Below, piece by piece: positions 53,382-62,531 of a DNA stretch of 64,000 bases (position 1 is the stretch's first letter; each line of letters starts with the position of its first letter). The position numbers were made by a program, and so were the translations under genes. The stretch covers positions 1 to 64,000 of the forward strand of contig CAJKWK010000003.1 of assembly GCA_905203555.1 (NCBI GenBank), read 5' to 3'. Under the pieces are notes generated by a model, which was given only the letters and a program-made list of their open reading frames with translations, ran no database searches and was not told where the DNA came from. Origin of the DNA: an uncultured Lachnospiraceae bacterium (GTDB taxonomy: Bacteria; Bacillota; Clostridia; Lachnospirales; Lachnospiraceae).

Positions 53382-54545
53382 CTAAAAACAGTCTTTTTGA
53401 ATTGTAACTCTCCCATCCCGGGTATATACACGTGGAATTCGTTTACTTAAGCAGCAGACAAATTCATAAGGAAACCGTCCGCTTAATTCACTCAATTCTT
53501 CCACAGAAATATGTTCCTCACCATCGTCACCCACTAAAATCACCTGATCCATGAACGCCGCTTTAGGGATATCCGTCACATCGACCATAAACTGATCCAT
53601 ACAAACTCTTCCAAGGATTCTTGCGCGTTTTCCTCGTATCAGAACATCTGCCTTATTTGAAAGAGAACGTGGATATCCATCCCCATATCCTACCGGGATT
53701 GTTGCTACACGCATTTTTTTAGGCGCTACGAACGTTCCGCCATAGCTAATCGATGTTCCCGCTTCTACTTCTTTTACAAAAGAAATGTGACTGATCAGTT
53801 CCAAAGCCGGTTTCAGATCAATTGCCTGCTGATTTACCTCATCAGACGGATACATTCCATACAGAGAAATCCCCGCCCTTGCCAAATCATGTTTCAGATC
53901 CGGAAAATCAATAATTCCCGCACTATTATCACAGTCCAGATATGGAATCTCGATAGCCTTTTCTAACAACGCCCTCTGCATCCACACAAACTGTTCATGC
54001 TGCATTTTTGTATAGGTTTTATCCGTCTCGTCAGCCTTTGCAAAATGGGTAAACATTCCTTCCAGCACCACATGTTCCAGTTTTGAGATTCGCTCAATAC
54101 ATTCTACACTTTCTTCACTGACCGGAAATCCTATTCTTCCCATCCCCGTATCCAGTTTGATATGAAGTATTGCATTACCGCCAAGTCTTTCTGCAGCTTC
54201 TGACATCCCTTTTGCCATCTCAAATGTATAAACAGCTGCCCGTATCTCATATCGTACCATATCTTCATATTGATCCGGGAACACACATCCCAATACAAGA
54301 ATTGGTTTTTGGATCCCCGCATCCCGGAGCACCATTGCCTCATCGAGACTTGCCGTTGCGTACCCCCAGACATACTCTGTGTCTTCAAACATCTGTGCAA
54401 TTGGTATTGCACCATGGCCATATCCATCTGTCTTTACAACCGCAATCAGCTGTGTATCTCCCCCAAGACGCTTTTTCATTTGTTCCATATTATATGCAAT
54501 CGCATCCAGATCAATTTTTGCATATACTCGATTATATTGTTTCAT
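53382..54545 (-). CDS. alr: Alanine racemase
   Basis: Alr supplies D-alanine for peptidoglycan. The 387-residue protein has the PLP lysine in AVVKTDGYGHGAIPI, KLDTGMGRIGF, a catalytic tyrosine in SYGGTFVA and the C-terminal VCMDQFMVDVTDIP. It overlaps the nnr gene by 14 bases. The TAG stop is inside a short dyad (CTGTTTT, AAAACAG), which has no T-run. Confidence 0.96.
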   Translation of the reverse strand: MKQYNRVYAKIDLDAIAYNMEQMKKRLGGDTQLIAVVKTDGYGHGAIPIAQMFEDTEYVWGYATASLDEAMVLRDAGIQKPILVLGCVFPDQYEDMVRYEIRAAVYTFEMAKGMSEAAERLGGNAILHIKLDTGMGRIGFPVSEESVECIERISKLEHVVLEGMFTHFAKADETDKTYTKMQHEQFVWMQRALLEKAIEIPYLDCDNSAGIIDFPDLKHDLARAGISLYGMYPSDEVNQQAIDLKPALELISHISFVKEVEAGTSISYGGTFVAPKKMRVATIPVGYGDGYPRSLSNKADVLIRGKRARILGRVCMDQFMVDVTDIPKAAFMDQVILVGDDGEEHISVEELSELSGRFPYEFVCCLSKRIPRVYTRDGRVTIQKDCF

Positions 54546-56040
54546 ATTCTTCCTCCGCCTCTTTCAAACATAATGCAAGTCCGTCAATCAGATCTTCCGC
54601 CAGAATACTGTAACTTCCCAGTTGTTCTTTTGCCAGATCTCCCCCACAAGCATGCAGATATACTCCTAAAACCGCCGCCTCATAAGAATCCAGATGTCCT
54701 GCCAACAGCCCGGTAATAACACCGGCCAGAACATCTCCGGAACCTGCCTTTGCCATTCCTTGATTGCCTGCTGTATTAACATAAAATGACCGTTCACGTT
54801 CTGCCACAATAGTTCTGGAGTCTTTCAATGCACAAACCACCGGATACTGTTCCGTAAAATCACGCAATTTATCCAGACGTTGTTCTTGCAATTCCGAAAC
54901 CGTACACTTTATTAGTCCGGCCATTTCTTTCATATGCGGTGTCAAGACTACAGGCATAGATGCCTTTTCAAGCATCTCACAACATTCTGAAAGCAGATTA
55001 ATTCCATCTGCATCAATCACACATGGAACCCGGCAGAACTGCATCGTTGCTTTCAATATTGCTCTGGAGCAATCACTTTGTCCAAGTCCACATCCAATAC
55101 ATACTACGTCCGCCCAGTTCAATAAAGACTCTAATTCGTTTTCCTCATAGTCGGTATAACTTGAGATAATAGCCTCCGGCAGAAGTTGCTGCAAAATTTC
55201 CCGATTTGATTCCGGTGTATAAATCCGAACCAAACCCGCACCACTCCGATATGCCGCTTTCGCACTCAAAAAAGCTGCGCCTGCCATTCCTTCACTCCCA
55301 GTCAGCATCAAAACTTTTCCGTATGTCCCCTTATGAGAATTTGCCTTTCGCTCCGGCAAAAGACGCGGAATATCTTCCCGTTCCAATGTATAGCAGATTT
55401 CTCTCTGTTCCTTCATAAAAGAACAATCAATCCCTATATCTACAGGGATCACTTTTCCCGCATATTCTTTTCCCGGAAAAAGTACAGTCCCAAGTTTTTC
55501 ACACTGAAAAGAAACTGTAAGGTCTGCACGAAATGCCTTTCCCAATACTTTTCCATCCTCTGCATGGATTCCGGAAGGAATATCAACCGCTATCTTCTTA
55601 CCCTTCTTTTTATTTAACTGCTCCAATATTTTTCGATAATGTCCGGCGACTTCTCTGTTTAATCCAACACCAAAGATTGCATCTAATATAACAGTATATT
55701 CTTCCTCCGGCATTTCTGTTACAATGGGAATCTCCATATTCTTTACAATCTTTGCCTGAATCCTGCATTCTTCACTCATAGAATTTGCATTTCCGGCAAA
55801 AAATACGGTTACTTTGTTGCCTTTTTTGCGAAGTAATCGTGCAATCGCAAAACCATCGCCGCCATTATTCCCGGAACCGCACACGATCAATACAGACGAA
55901 CAATCCATCTGTTCTGACTCTAATACCTCTATTGTTTTACATGCGGCATGCTCCATCAGCACAATCGACGGGATGCCGATTTTCTCAATTGTATATACAT
56001 CTGCCTTCTGCATCCAGACACCATCGGGTAAATATCTCAT
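54532..56040 (-). CDS. nnr: Bifunctional NAD(P)H-hydrate epimerase / ADP-dependent dehydratase (Nnr)
   Basis: This metabolite-repair enzyme reverses hydration of NAD(P)H. The 502-residue protein has an N-terminal YjeF epimerase domain (CGSGNNGGDGFAIARLL, AIFGVGLN) and a C-terminal ribokinase-like dehydratase (AGLVRIYTPESN, TPHMKEMAGL, AGNQGMAKAGSGDVLAGVITGLL). The ATG at 56040 (MRYLPDGVWM) has AGGAGG upstream and is the family start, so I reject an extension to 56058. It sits between rex and alr. Confidence 0.95.
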   Translation of the reverse strand: MRYLPDGVWMQKADVYTIEKIGIPSIVLMEHAACKTIEVLESEQMDCSSVLIVCGSGNNGGDGFAIARLLRKKGNKVTVFFAGNANSMSEECRIQAKIVKNMEIPIVTEMPEEEYTVILDAIFGVGLNREVAGHYRKILEQLNKKKGKKIAVDIPSGIHAEDGKVLGKAFRADLTVSFQCEKLGTVLFPGKEYAGKVIPVDIGIDCSFMKEQREICYTLEREDIPRLLPERKANSHKGTYGKVLMLTGSEGMAGAAFLSAKAAYRSGAGLVRIYTPESNREILQQLLPEAIISSYTDYEENELESLLNWADVVCIGCGLGQSDCSRAILKATMQFCRVPCVIDADGINLLSECCEMLEKASMPVVLTPHMKEMAGLIKCTVSELQEQRLDKLRDFTEQYPVVCALKDSRTIVAERERSFYVNTAGNQGMAKAGSGDVLAGVITGLLAGHLDSYEAAVLGVYLHACGGDLAKEQLGSYSILAEDLIDGLALCLKEAEEEYETI

Positions 56041-56068
56041 TCTACGCCTCCTGTTCACAAAATGGAAA

Positions 56069-56102
56069 ACGTGTAAAAAGGAACTCTTCCCCTTTTACAC
56101 GT
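56069..56102 (-). terminator. Terminator-like hairpin after rex
   Basis: On the minus strand ACGTGTAAAAGG, loop GGAAGAGTT, CCTTTTTACACGT, then TTTCC. The stem is strong but the T-run is only four, so it may only partly stop transcription into nnr, which starts 29 bases later and has no separate promoter that I can see. Confidence 0.7.
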
Positions 56103-56110
56103 CTATGTAT

Positions 56111-56758
56111 TCACTGCTTTTCGTTTTCCTCTCCGTAGCGTGTAATATTATACGACAGTCGCATAAGACTGTCAGAAAGATGTACGCTTTCTACAATCTT
56201 ATCTTCCGGAAGATTTAAATCCGTATGCGCAAAATTCCAAATTCCTTTGATACTGCTCTTTGCCAGCAAATCGGCCACTTCAATCGCTTTTACTTTTGGA
56301 AGTGTCAACGCTGCAATTTCGATATCGTTGTTTTTTAAAAATTCTTCCAACTCATCAATCATTTGAATCTTGATGCCACGAATAGATGTTCCTTTTAAAC
56401 TACGGTTTATATCAAATAATCCCTTTAAAACAAAACCACTTTTCTCAAAAGACTGATATTTTGCAAGTGCCTGCCCCAGACTGCCGACACCGATAATGAT
56501 CATATTATGGCTCCTGTCTAATCCCAGTATTTTGCCAATCTCTGCATGAAGATATTTAACATTATACCCATATCCCTGCTGACCAAAACCGCCAAAATTA
56601 TTCAGATCCTGACGAATCTGAGATGCGGTAACATTCATTTTTTTACTGAGTTCATTCGATGAAATACGTTCTACTCCATTTTCCATCAAATCCCCCAAAT
56701 ATCTATAATACCGCGGCAAACGACTGATTACCGCTTTTGATATTGACTTTGCTTCCAC
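56111..56758 (-). CDS. rex: Redox-sensing transcriptional repressor Rex
   Basis: Rex senses the NADH/NAD+ ratio and represses fermentative genes when NADH is low. The 215-residue protein has an N-terminal winged helix (ISRLPRYYRYLGDLMENG, ISSNELSKKMNVTASQIRQDL) and a Rossmann NAD domain with IIIGVGSLGQALAKY. The start is GTG at 56758 with GGAGG eight bases upstream. It is the first gene before nnr and has a strong promoter. Confidence 0.97.
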   Translation of the reverse strand: MEAKSISKAVISRLPRYYRYLGDLMENGVERISSNELSKKMNVTASQIRQDLNNFGGFGQQGYGYNVKYLHAEIGKILGLDRSHNMIIIGVGSLGQALAKYQSFEKSGFVLKGLFDINRSLKGTSIRGIKIQMIDELEEFLKNNDIEIAALTLPKVKAIEVADLLAKSSIKGIWNFAHTDLNLPEDKIVESVHLSDSLMRLSYNITRYGEENEKQ

Positions 56759-56793
56759 AAATCATTCCTCCAAGTCCATGTTCACTGATATTT

Positions 56794-56822
56794 ATTATAT
56801 AAAATAACAACAACAAAGTCAA
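56794..56822 (-). promoter_or_regulatory. Promoter of rex
   Basis: On the minus strand TTGACT, 17 bases, TATAAT. The spacer and -10 contain TTGTTA and TAATAA, which weakly resemble a degenerate Rex half-site pair, so self-regulation is possible but not shown. Confidence 0.75.
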
Positions 56823-56884
56823 ACTTTTGTCAATGTTTTGAGTACTTTTTCAAGTACAATTTTTTCACTTTTTCTGATAGACTG

Positions 56885-56912
56885 TTGTTTTTTATGCTTT
56901 TTTCGTTATAAT
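56885..56912 (+). promoter_or_regulatory. Promoter of the ABC-F ATPase gene
   Basis: TTGTTT, 16 bases, TATAAT, with AGGAGG about 25 bases further on before the ATG at 56947. A short dyad GTACTT-TTTC-AAGTAC (56842-56857) followed by a T-run lies upstream. Confidence 0.75.
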
Positions 56913-56946
56913 TAGAAATGATGTTATTTTAAAATAGGAGGGTTTT

Positions 56947-58899
56947 ATGATACTCGCATGCCATAATTTATCAAAATCATTCGGAGAACACACCATTGTC
57001 CGTAATGGTTCTTTTCACATAGAAGACCGGGAAAAAGCTGCCCTTGTCGGTGTCAATGGTGCAGGTAAATCTACAATTTTGAAAATGATCATGAACGAAG
57101 AACTGCCTGATGACGGCACCATTGTTCTGACAAAAGGAAAAACAATTGGTTATCTTGCCCAACAGCAGTCACTCACTGAAGGAGATACCATTTATGAAGA
57201 ATTAAGAACAGCAAAAGCCGATCTGATAGAAATGGAACAGCAGATCCGCTCCATTGAATTGGAATTAAAACATCTTTCCGGAGTGGCTTTAGAACAACGC
57301 TTAAATACATACCACCGGCTTATGTCTGAATTCGAATCCCGCAATGGATATGCTTATGAAAGCGAAATTGTTGGTGTTCTGAAAGGATTGGGATTCAAAG
57401 AAGAGGAATTTGCAAAACAGACCTCTACCCTTTCCGGCGGACAAAAAACACGTGTTTCCTTAGGTAAACTCCTTTTAACAAAACCGGATATTTTACTACT
57501 GGACGAGCCTACAAACCATTTAGATCTAAATTCCATCACCTGGTTGGAAACCTATCTTTTAAATTACCCGGGAGCTGTTTTCATCGTTTCTCACGACCGC
57601 TTTTTCTTAAACCGCGTTGTAACAAAAGTCGTTGAGATAGAAAATGCCGCTGTCCGCATGTACACCGGCAACTACAAAGCCTATGCAGATAAAAAGAAAC
57701 TGATTCGCGATGCTCAGATGAAAGAATATCTGAATCAACAGCGTGAAATCAAACACCAGGAAGCTGTTATTGAAAAACTTCGGTCCTTTAACCGCGAAAA
57801 ATCAATCAAGCGGGCAGAAAGCCGCGAAAAAATGTTAGATAAAATTCAGGTTCTTGAAAAACCGCAGGAAACCTCTCAGGAAATGCATTTTTCACTGGAG
57901 CCTTCCTGTATCAGCGGAAATGATGTTCTAAAAATCGAACATCTTACAAAATGCTTTGATACTCAATGTTTATTTTCCGATATCAGCTTTGAAATCAAAC
58001 GTGGAGAACATGTTGCTATCATTGGAGATAATGGAACCGGAAAAACAACGCTCTTAAAAATTCTGAATCAAATTGTTGATGCAGATTCCGGTTCTTATGA
58101 ACTCGGAGCCAAAGTTAAAATCGGATATTACGACCAGGAACACCACGTACTGCATGATCAAAAAAGTATTTTTGATGAAATTTCCGATGACTATCCGACT
58201 TTAACCAATACAGCAATCCGCAATACATTAGCAGCATTTCAATTTACCGGAGATAATGTTTTCAAACTCGTAGGCGATCTGAGCGGTGGAGAAAAAGGTC
58301 GTGTTTCCCTCGCAAAACTTATGCTTTCCGAAGCAAATTTCCTGATTCTGGATGAGCCGACCAACCATTTGGACATCCTTTCAAAAGAGATCCTTGAGCA
58401 GGCACTGAACGAGTATACCGGAACCGTTTTATATGTTTCCCATGACCGTTATTTTATCAACCAAACGGCAACGCGTATTCTGGAGCTTGTCAACCATTCT
58501 TTTGTAAATTATATCGGAAATTATGACTATTATTTAGAAAAAAAAGAAGAACTTACCCTTGCCTATACAGGTTCTGCAAAATCGCCGACCGGAGGTTTTG
58601 TAAATACTCAATCACAAAATTTTGAACCAACAGCCTCTGCAGTTACGTCCGATTCAAAAGCCAGCTGGCAAGAACAAAAGGAACAACAGGCAAGAGAACG
58701 AAAGCGAAAAAACGAATTAAAAAAGACCGAGGAACGAATTGCTTCTCTGGAAGAACGCAATCAAGAAATCGATGAGCAAATGACGCTTGAAGAAGTATAC
58801 ACAAATTCTGTGAAATGCCAGGAGCTTGCAATCGAAAAAGATCAAAATAATTCTGAATTAGAGCTTTTATACGAAAAATGGGAAGAACTCGCCGAATAA
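56947..58899 (+). CDS. ABC-F family ATPase (YdiF-type)
   Basis: ABC-F proteins act on the ribosome, in translation or antibiotic protection. The 650-residue protein has two ABC domains: the first with Walker A GVNGAGKST and signature LSGGQKTRVSL, the second with GDNGTGKTT and LSGGEKGRVSL, each followed by DEPTNHLDLNS or DEPTNHLDILS. A linker helix region (about 240-300) lies between, and a Lys/Glu-rich coiled coil is at the C-terminus (about 580-650), as in YdiF. It has no membrane segment and no permease partner. Resistance specificity cannot be inferred. Confidence 0.92.
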   Translation: MILACHNLSKSFGEHTIVRNGSFHIEDREKAALVGVNGAGKSTILKMIMNEELPDDGTIVLTKGKTIGYLAQQQSLTEGDTIYEELRTAKADLIEMEQQIRSIELELKHLSGVALEQRLNTYHRLMSEFESRNGYAYESEIVGVLKGLGFKEEEFAKQTSTLSGGQKTRVSLGKLLLTKPDILLLDEPTNHLDLNSITWLETYLLNYPGAVFIVSHDRFFLNRVVTKVVEIENAAVRMYTGNYKAYADKKKLIRDAQMKEYLNQQREIKHQEAVIEKLRSFNREKSIKRAESREKMLDKIQVLEKPQETSQEMHFSLEPSCISGNDVLKIEHLTKCFDTQCLFSDISFEIKRGEHVAIIGDNGTGKTTLLKILNQIVDADSGSYELGAKVKIGYYDQEHHVLHDQKSIFDEISDDYPTLTNTAIRNTLAAFQFTGDNVFKLVGDLSGGEKGRVSLAKLMLSEANFLILDEPTNHLDILSKEILEQALNEYTGTVLYVSHDRYFINQTATRILELVNHSFVNYIGNYDYYLEKKEELTLAYTGSAKSPTGGFVNTQSQNFEPTASAVTSDSKASWQEQKEQQARERKRKNELKKTEERIASLEERNQEIDEQMTLEEVYTNSVKCQELAIEKDQNNSELELLYEKWEELAE

Positions 58900-58920
58900 A
58901 AAAACGCACATATAAAAAGC

Positions 58921-58959
58921 AGGACTGCCTTCCGTTCTACTACAGAGGAAGACAGTCCT
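58921..58959. terminator. Terminator between the ABC-F gene and icd (convergent)
   Basis: Arms AGGACTGCCTTCC and GGAAGACAGTCCT (one mismatch) around a 13-base loop. The plus side is followed by ATTTTATTTT and the minus side by GCTTTTTATATG, so it can serve both convergent genes. Confidence 0.8.
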
Positions 58960-58970
58960 ATTTTATTTTC

Positions 58971-60167
58971 TTACAGTCGGGTTGCAATTGCTTTGATAAA
59001 CTCTTCACTATTTAATACTTTTGGATTTTCGATTGTAGTGATCAAAGCAAGATCTTTTGTCATTTCTCCGGCTTCAATCGTATCAATTGTAGCCTTCTCC
59101 AGCTTATCAGCGAATTCCATCAATTCCTGATTGCCATCTAATTCTCCACGTTTACGAAGTGCTCCTGTCCATGCAAAAATAGTTGCCACAGAGTTTGTAG
59201 AAGTCTCTTCTCCCTTTAAATGTTTATAATAATGACGCTGTACAGTTCCATGGGCAGCTTCGTATTCATAATATCCATCCGGAGATACCAATACAGAAGT
59301 CATCATTGCAAGAGAACCGAAAGCAGAAGACACCATATCACTCATAACATCTCCATCATAGTTCTTACAAGCCCAGATATATCCTCCCTCTGACTTCATG
59401 ACACGTGCTACCGCATCATCGATCAAAGTATAGAAATATTCGATTCCTGCCGCCTTGAACTGCTCCGCATATTCAGCATCATAGATTTCCTGGAAAATAT
59501 CTTTAAATGTATGATCATATTTTTTCGATATTGTATCTTTTGTAGCAAACCAAAGATCCTGTTTCGTATCTAATGCATAGTTGAAACAGCTTCTTGCAAA
59601 ACTTTCAATGGAATTGTTAATATTATGCATTCCCTGCACGATTCCAGGACCTGCAAAGTTATGTACCAATTCTCTTGTCTCACTTCCATCTTCAGAAGTA
59701 TAGACCAGCTCAACTTTACCGGCAGCAGGTATTTTCATTTCTGATCCTTTATATACATCTCCATAAGCATGTCTTGCAATCGTAATTGGTTTCTTCCAAT
59801 TCTTCACACATGGCTCAATTCCTTTTACTACGATTGGAGCACGAAATACCGTTCCATCCAGAATTGCACGAATCGTTCCATTTGGACTCTTCCACATTTC
59901 TTTCAGATCATATTCATCCATACGTGCCGCATTTGGAGTAATTGTTGCACATTTTACTGCTACCTTATATTTTTTTGTAGCATTAGCAGAATCAACAGTT
60001 ACCTGATCATCTGTTTCATTTCTATGTTCCAGTCCAAGGTCATAATACTCTGTATTCAACTCAATATATGGCTCCAGAAGATTTTCTTTGATCATCTTCC
60101 AGAGAATCCTTGTCATTTCATCGCCGTCCATCTCCACGAGTGGTGTTGTCATTTTGATTTTTTCCAT
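58971..60167 (-). CDS. icd: NADP-dependent isocitrate dehydrogenase (eukaryote-like subfamily)
   Basis: This enzyme decarboxylates isocitrate to 2-oxoglutarate with NADP+. The 398-residue protein shows [20 protein letters not shown], the phosphate-site [19 protein letters not shown] and metal-ligand segment [20 protein letters not shown], the class II (eukaryote-like) form. I take ATG 60167, with GAGGAG seven bases upstream, over TTG 60173. It is the last gene of the citrate-synthase/gntR/icd operon and should supply glutamate precursor. Confidence 0.95.
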   Translation of the reverse strand: MEKIKMTTPLVEMDGDEMTRILWKMIKENLLEPYIELNTEYYDLGLEHRNETDDQVTVDSANATKKYKVAVKCATITPNAARMDEYDLKEMWKSPNGTIRAILDGTVFRAPIVVKGIEPCVKNWKKPITIARHAYGDVYKGSEMKIPAAGKVELVYTSEDGSETRELVHNFAGPGIVQGMHNINNSIESFARSCFNYALDTKQDLWFATKDTISKKYDHTFKDIFQEIYDAEYAEQFKAAGIEYFYTLIDDAVARVMKSEGGYIWACKNYDGDVMSDMVSSAFGSLAMMTSVLVSPDGYYEYEAAHGTVQRHYYKHLKGEETSTNSVATIFAWTGALRKRGELDGNQELMEFADKLEKATIDTIEAGEMTKDLALITTIENPKVLNSEEFIKAIATRL

Positions 60168-60232
60168 TGTCAAACTCCTCCTGATTCTAACATACTTATA
60201 CGATTTTCAAACCGGTCCCCTCATTTCAATTA

Positions 60233-60898
60233 CTATTTCTGACCAAACCCTTGCTTTTTCAAATTCTGTATCACATGTAAAATATGTTCATTCGCAAGCT
60301 GTTCTGCCAAGTCTGCATCCTTATCCCGGATAGCACGCAAAATCTGCTTGTGCTCACGAATCGACTTTCGCGCACGCTCCTCTGATACGATCGAAGACTT
60401 TCTTGCCATTTGTACATATCTGTGAAAATCAGTTAATACATGTCCCAAAATCCGACTGTCTGAAGCCTCATATAAAACTGCATGGAATCTGCCATCCAAA
60501 ATTGCAATCTGCTCTGTATTATTGTGCCCTTCTTTCTTCATATGGAACTCTGAAAGAAGAACAATCTCTTCTAATTCATCCAACTGCTCTTCTGTAATAT
60601 GTTCTGTTGCCCAACGGGCACACAATCCTTCCAACAAAGACCGCACCGTATAAATATCCCGGACATCCTTCGCTGTAATCCCGGTTACATAAGCCCCTTT
60701 GTTTGGAACAATTGTAACCAATCCTTCCAGCTCCAGCTGACGAAGCGCTTCTCTGACAGGAGTTCTGCTGACTCCAAGCTCTTTACCGATCGTATTTTCA
60801 CGCAGCTCATCCTGCTCTTTATAAACGCCATTTAAAATATTATCCCGAATCTTCTGAAAGACCCGGTTGCTTAGCGAATGTTCCTGATACTCTTCCAT
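60233..60898 (-). CDS. GntR family (FCD) transcriptional regulator
   Basis: A 221-residue regulator with an N-terminal winged helix (ELGVSRTPVREALRQLELEGLV, residues about 35-60) and a C-terminal FCD all-alpha effector domain with metal-binding His residues (for example RFHAVLYEASDS). Effector unknown; citrate or another carboxylate would fit the neighbours. It lies between the citrate synthase and icd genes, 19 bases after the former. The probable operator is at 62349. Confidence 0.93.
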   Translation of the reverse strand: MEEYQEHSLSNRVFQKIRDNILNGVYKEQDELRENTIGKELGVSRTPVREALRQLELEGLVTIVPNKGAYVTGITAKDVRDIYTVRSLLEGLCARWATEHITEEQLDELEEIVLLSEFHMKKEGHNNTEQIAILDGRFHAVLYEASDSRILGHVLTDFHRYVQMARKSSIVSEERARKSIREHKQILRAIRDKDADLAEQLANEHILHVIQNLKKQGFGQK

Positions 60899-60917
60899 TC
60901 TACTACACAGCCTCCTG

Positions 60918-62306
60918 TTACAATGTTATATGCAGCGTCTCACATACACTGTTTATTTTCTCAACTAATTCCTCATCTGTCAAGACTGTAATCCGACCTT
61001 CTTCATATTCTTTATCAATCCATGCCTTTACTGCTCTGACAAGTTCTGAATTCTTATCCACCTGTTTATCTTTTGGTAATTTGTAATATGTGTTGATCCA
61101 ATAAGCAATTCCTGCAACTCCTGAAGTATTCGATATTGCAACCATCGCCGGTCTGTTCAAAAACTTCTCTGTATCAAACACATTGTAGATTTCCTCATTT
61201 TTCAACATTCCATCCGCATGGATTCCCGCTCTTGTTACATTAAAATTTTTTCCTACAAACGGGGTACGTGACGGCACACGATATCCAATCTCTTTTTCAT
61301 AATATTCTGCCAGTTCTGTAATCACTGTCGTATCCATACCATCTAAAGTCCCACGAAGCTGCGCATACTCAAACACCATTGCTTCCAATGGAGTATTTCC
61401 TGTTCTCTCTCCGATTCCAAATAAAGAACAGTTTACGCCACTGGCGCCATAGAGCCAAGCAGTAGTCGAATTGCTGACTGCTTTATAAAAATCATTATGT
61501 CCATGAAATTCAATTAATTCACTAGGCACACCTGCATGAACCATTATTCCATAAATAATTCCCGGAATTGAACGTGGAATCACTGCTCCCGGATAATTCA
61601 CACCATATCCCATTGTATCACAAACACGTATTTTCACAGGAATCTGGTATTCTTCCATCAATTTCATCAGTTCGACACAAAACGGAATCACAAAACCATA
61701 AATATCAGAACGCGTAATGTCTTCCAAATGACATCTTGGACGTATTCCTGTTTCCATACACTCTCTTACAATAGAAAGGTAGTGTTCCATTGCTTCCCGT
61801 CTGGTCATTTTTAATTTATAAAAAATGTGATAATCAGAACAACTTACGAGTATCCCTGTTTCTTTTAATCCAATCTCTTTAACAAGCTCAAAATCCTTCT
61901 TACTTGCCCGGATCCAACTTGTTATTTCGGGAAATTCATAACCTTTTTCCATACATTTATACACTGCATCTCTGTCTTTTTTACTATATAAGAAGAATTC
62001 ACACTGGCGTATCTTTCCATTTGGTCCTCCCAGCCTGTGAAAATAATCATAAATAGTTACAATCTGCTCTGTTGTATATGGAGCTCTGGACTGCTGACCA
62101 TCGCGGAAAGTCGTATCTGTAATCCAGATCTCATCCGGCATATGATGTGGAACAATACGGTCATTGAAAGCAATTTTCGGAATTTCATCATACCGGAATA
62201 AATTGCGGAATGTGTTTGGTGTCTTTACATCCACAAGCGGATACATATGCTCTTCCAATTCTAATAAATTCGTATGATAGTTAAAAAAAACTTTTCGATT
62301 TTCCAT
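60918..62306 (-). CDS. Re-type citrate synthase (homocitrate/isopropylmalate synthase-like)
   Basis: The 462-residue protein is a member of the HMG-CoA-lyase-like (isopropylmalate synthase-like) family. Signatures are the DTTFRDGQQSRAPYT metal/active-site motif near residue 64, HLEDITRSD, the ligand motif FHGHNDFYKAV and GNTPLEAMVFEYAQL. The order citrate-synthase, GntR, isocitrate dehydrogenase and lack of leucine genes favour the Re-citrate synthase described in Clostridium kluyveri over 2-isopropylmalate synthase. No si-type citrate synthase or aconitase is in the window. Function is inferred by context and family. Confidence 0.8.
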   Translation of the reverse strand: MENRKVFFNYHTNLLELEEHMYPLVDVKTPNTFRNLFRYDEIPKIAFNDRIVPHHMPDEIWITDTTFRDGQQSRAPYTTEQIVTIYDYFHRLGGPNGKIRQCEFFLYSKKDRDAVYKCMEKGYEFPEITSWIRASKKDFELVKEIGLKETGILVSCSDYHIFYKLKMTRREAMEHYLSIVRECMETGIRPRCHLEDITRSDIYGFVIPFCVELMKLMEEYQIPVKIRVCDTMGYGVNYPGAVIPRSIPGIIYGIMVHAGVPSELIEFHGHNDFYKAVSNSTTAWLYGASGVNCSLFGIGERTGNTPLEAMVFEYAQLRGTLDGMDTTVITELAEYYEKEIGYRVPSRTPFVGKNFNVTRAGIHADGMLKNEEIYNVFDTEKFLNRPAMVAISNTSGVAGIAYWINTYYKLPKDKQVDKNSELVRAVKAWIDKEYEEGRITVLTDEELVEKINSVCETLHITL

Positions 62307-62348
62307 GATTGCTTCCTCCTAATAATCACATTTATGTATTCTTGAATC

Positions 62349-62376
62349 CTTGTATAATTGTATACAATTATACAAG
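62349..62376. promoter_or_regulatory. 28-bp perfect palindrome, probable GntR operator
   Basis: A perfect inverted repeat, centre between 62362 and 62363, with half-site CTTGTATAATTGTA. The centre TTGTATACAA fits the GntR/FCD pattern T-N-GT-N3-AC-N-A. It covers part of the spacer and the whole -10 of the citrate synthase promoter, so binding would block transcription. Confidence 0.85.
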
Positions 62377-62385
62377 TTATGTCAA
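62357..62385 (-). promoter_or_regulatory. Promoter of the Re-citrate synthase/gntR/icd operon
   Basis: On the minus strand perfect TTGACA, 17 bases, TACAAT. The ATG is 50 bases downstream with AGGAGG before it. The operator palindrome lies across it. Confidence 0.82.
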
Positions 62386-62440
62386 TACCTTTTTCGTTTT
62401 AATGTGTTAAATTAAAAAAGCCTTCTTTTCTCAGAAAATT

Positions 62441-62490
62441 GAAAAGAATTCTATAACTATCATTGATTTGATAATTACAGAATTCTTTTC
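62441..62490 (-). terminator. Hairpin terminator after the uroporphyrinogen-decarboxylase-like gene
   Basis: Perfect 12-base arms GAAAAGAATTCT and AGAATTCTTTTC, followed on the minus strand by an A/T-rich stretch and a run of six T at 62415-62420, within 40 bases of the stop codon at 62532. It separates this gene from the citrate operon. Confidence 0.72.
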
Positions 62491-62531
62491 ATCTGGCAAA
62501 TTGATTCTATCTGTTATTTAATTCGCACTTC

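Noticed and set aside
53382..53400. CTGTTTT-TAG-AAAACAG dyad at the alr stop
   Set aside because: No T-run and low G+C; not convincing as a terminator.
54170..54716. Long plus-strand frames (about 147 residues) opposite alr and nnr
   Set aside because: They are antisense to well-conserved enzymes with full motifs; composition shows no protein-like pattern.
56842..56857. Dyad GTACTT-TTTC-AAGTAC upstream of rex and the ABC-F gene
   Set aside because: Only six-base arms with no regulator that fits; could be chance in A/T-rich sequence, so not called as an operator.
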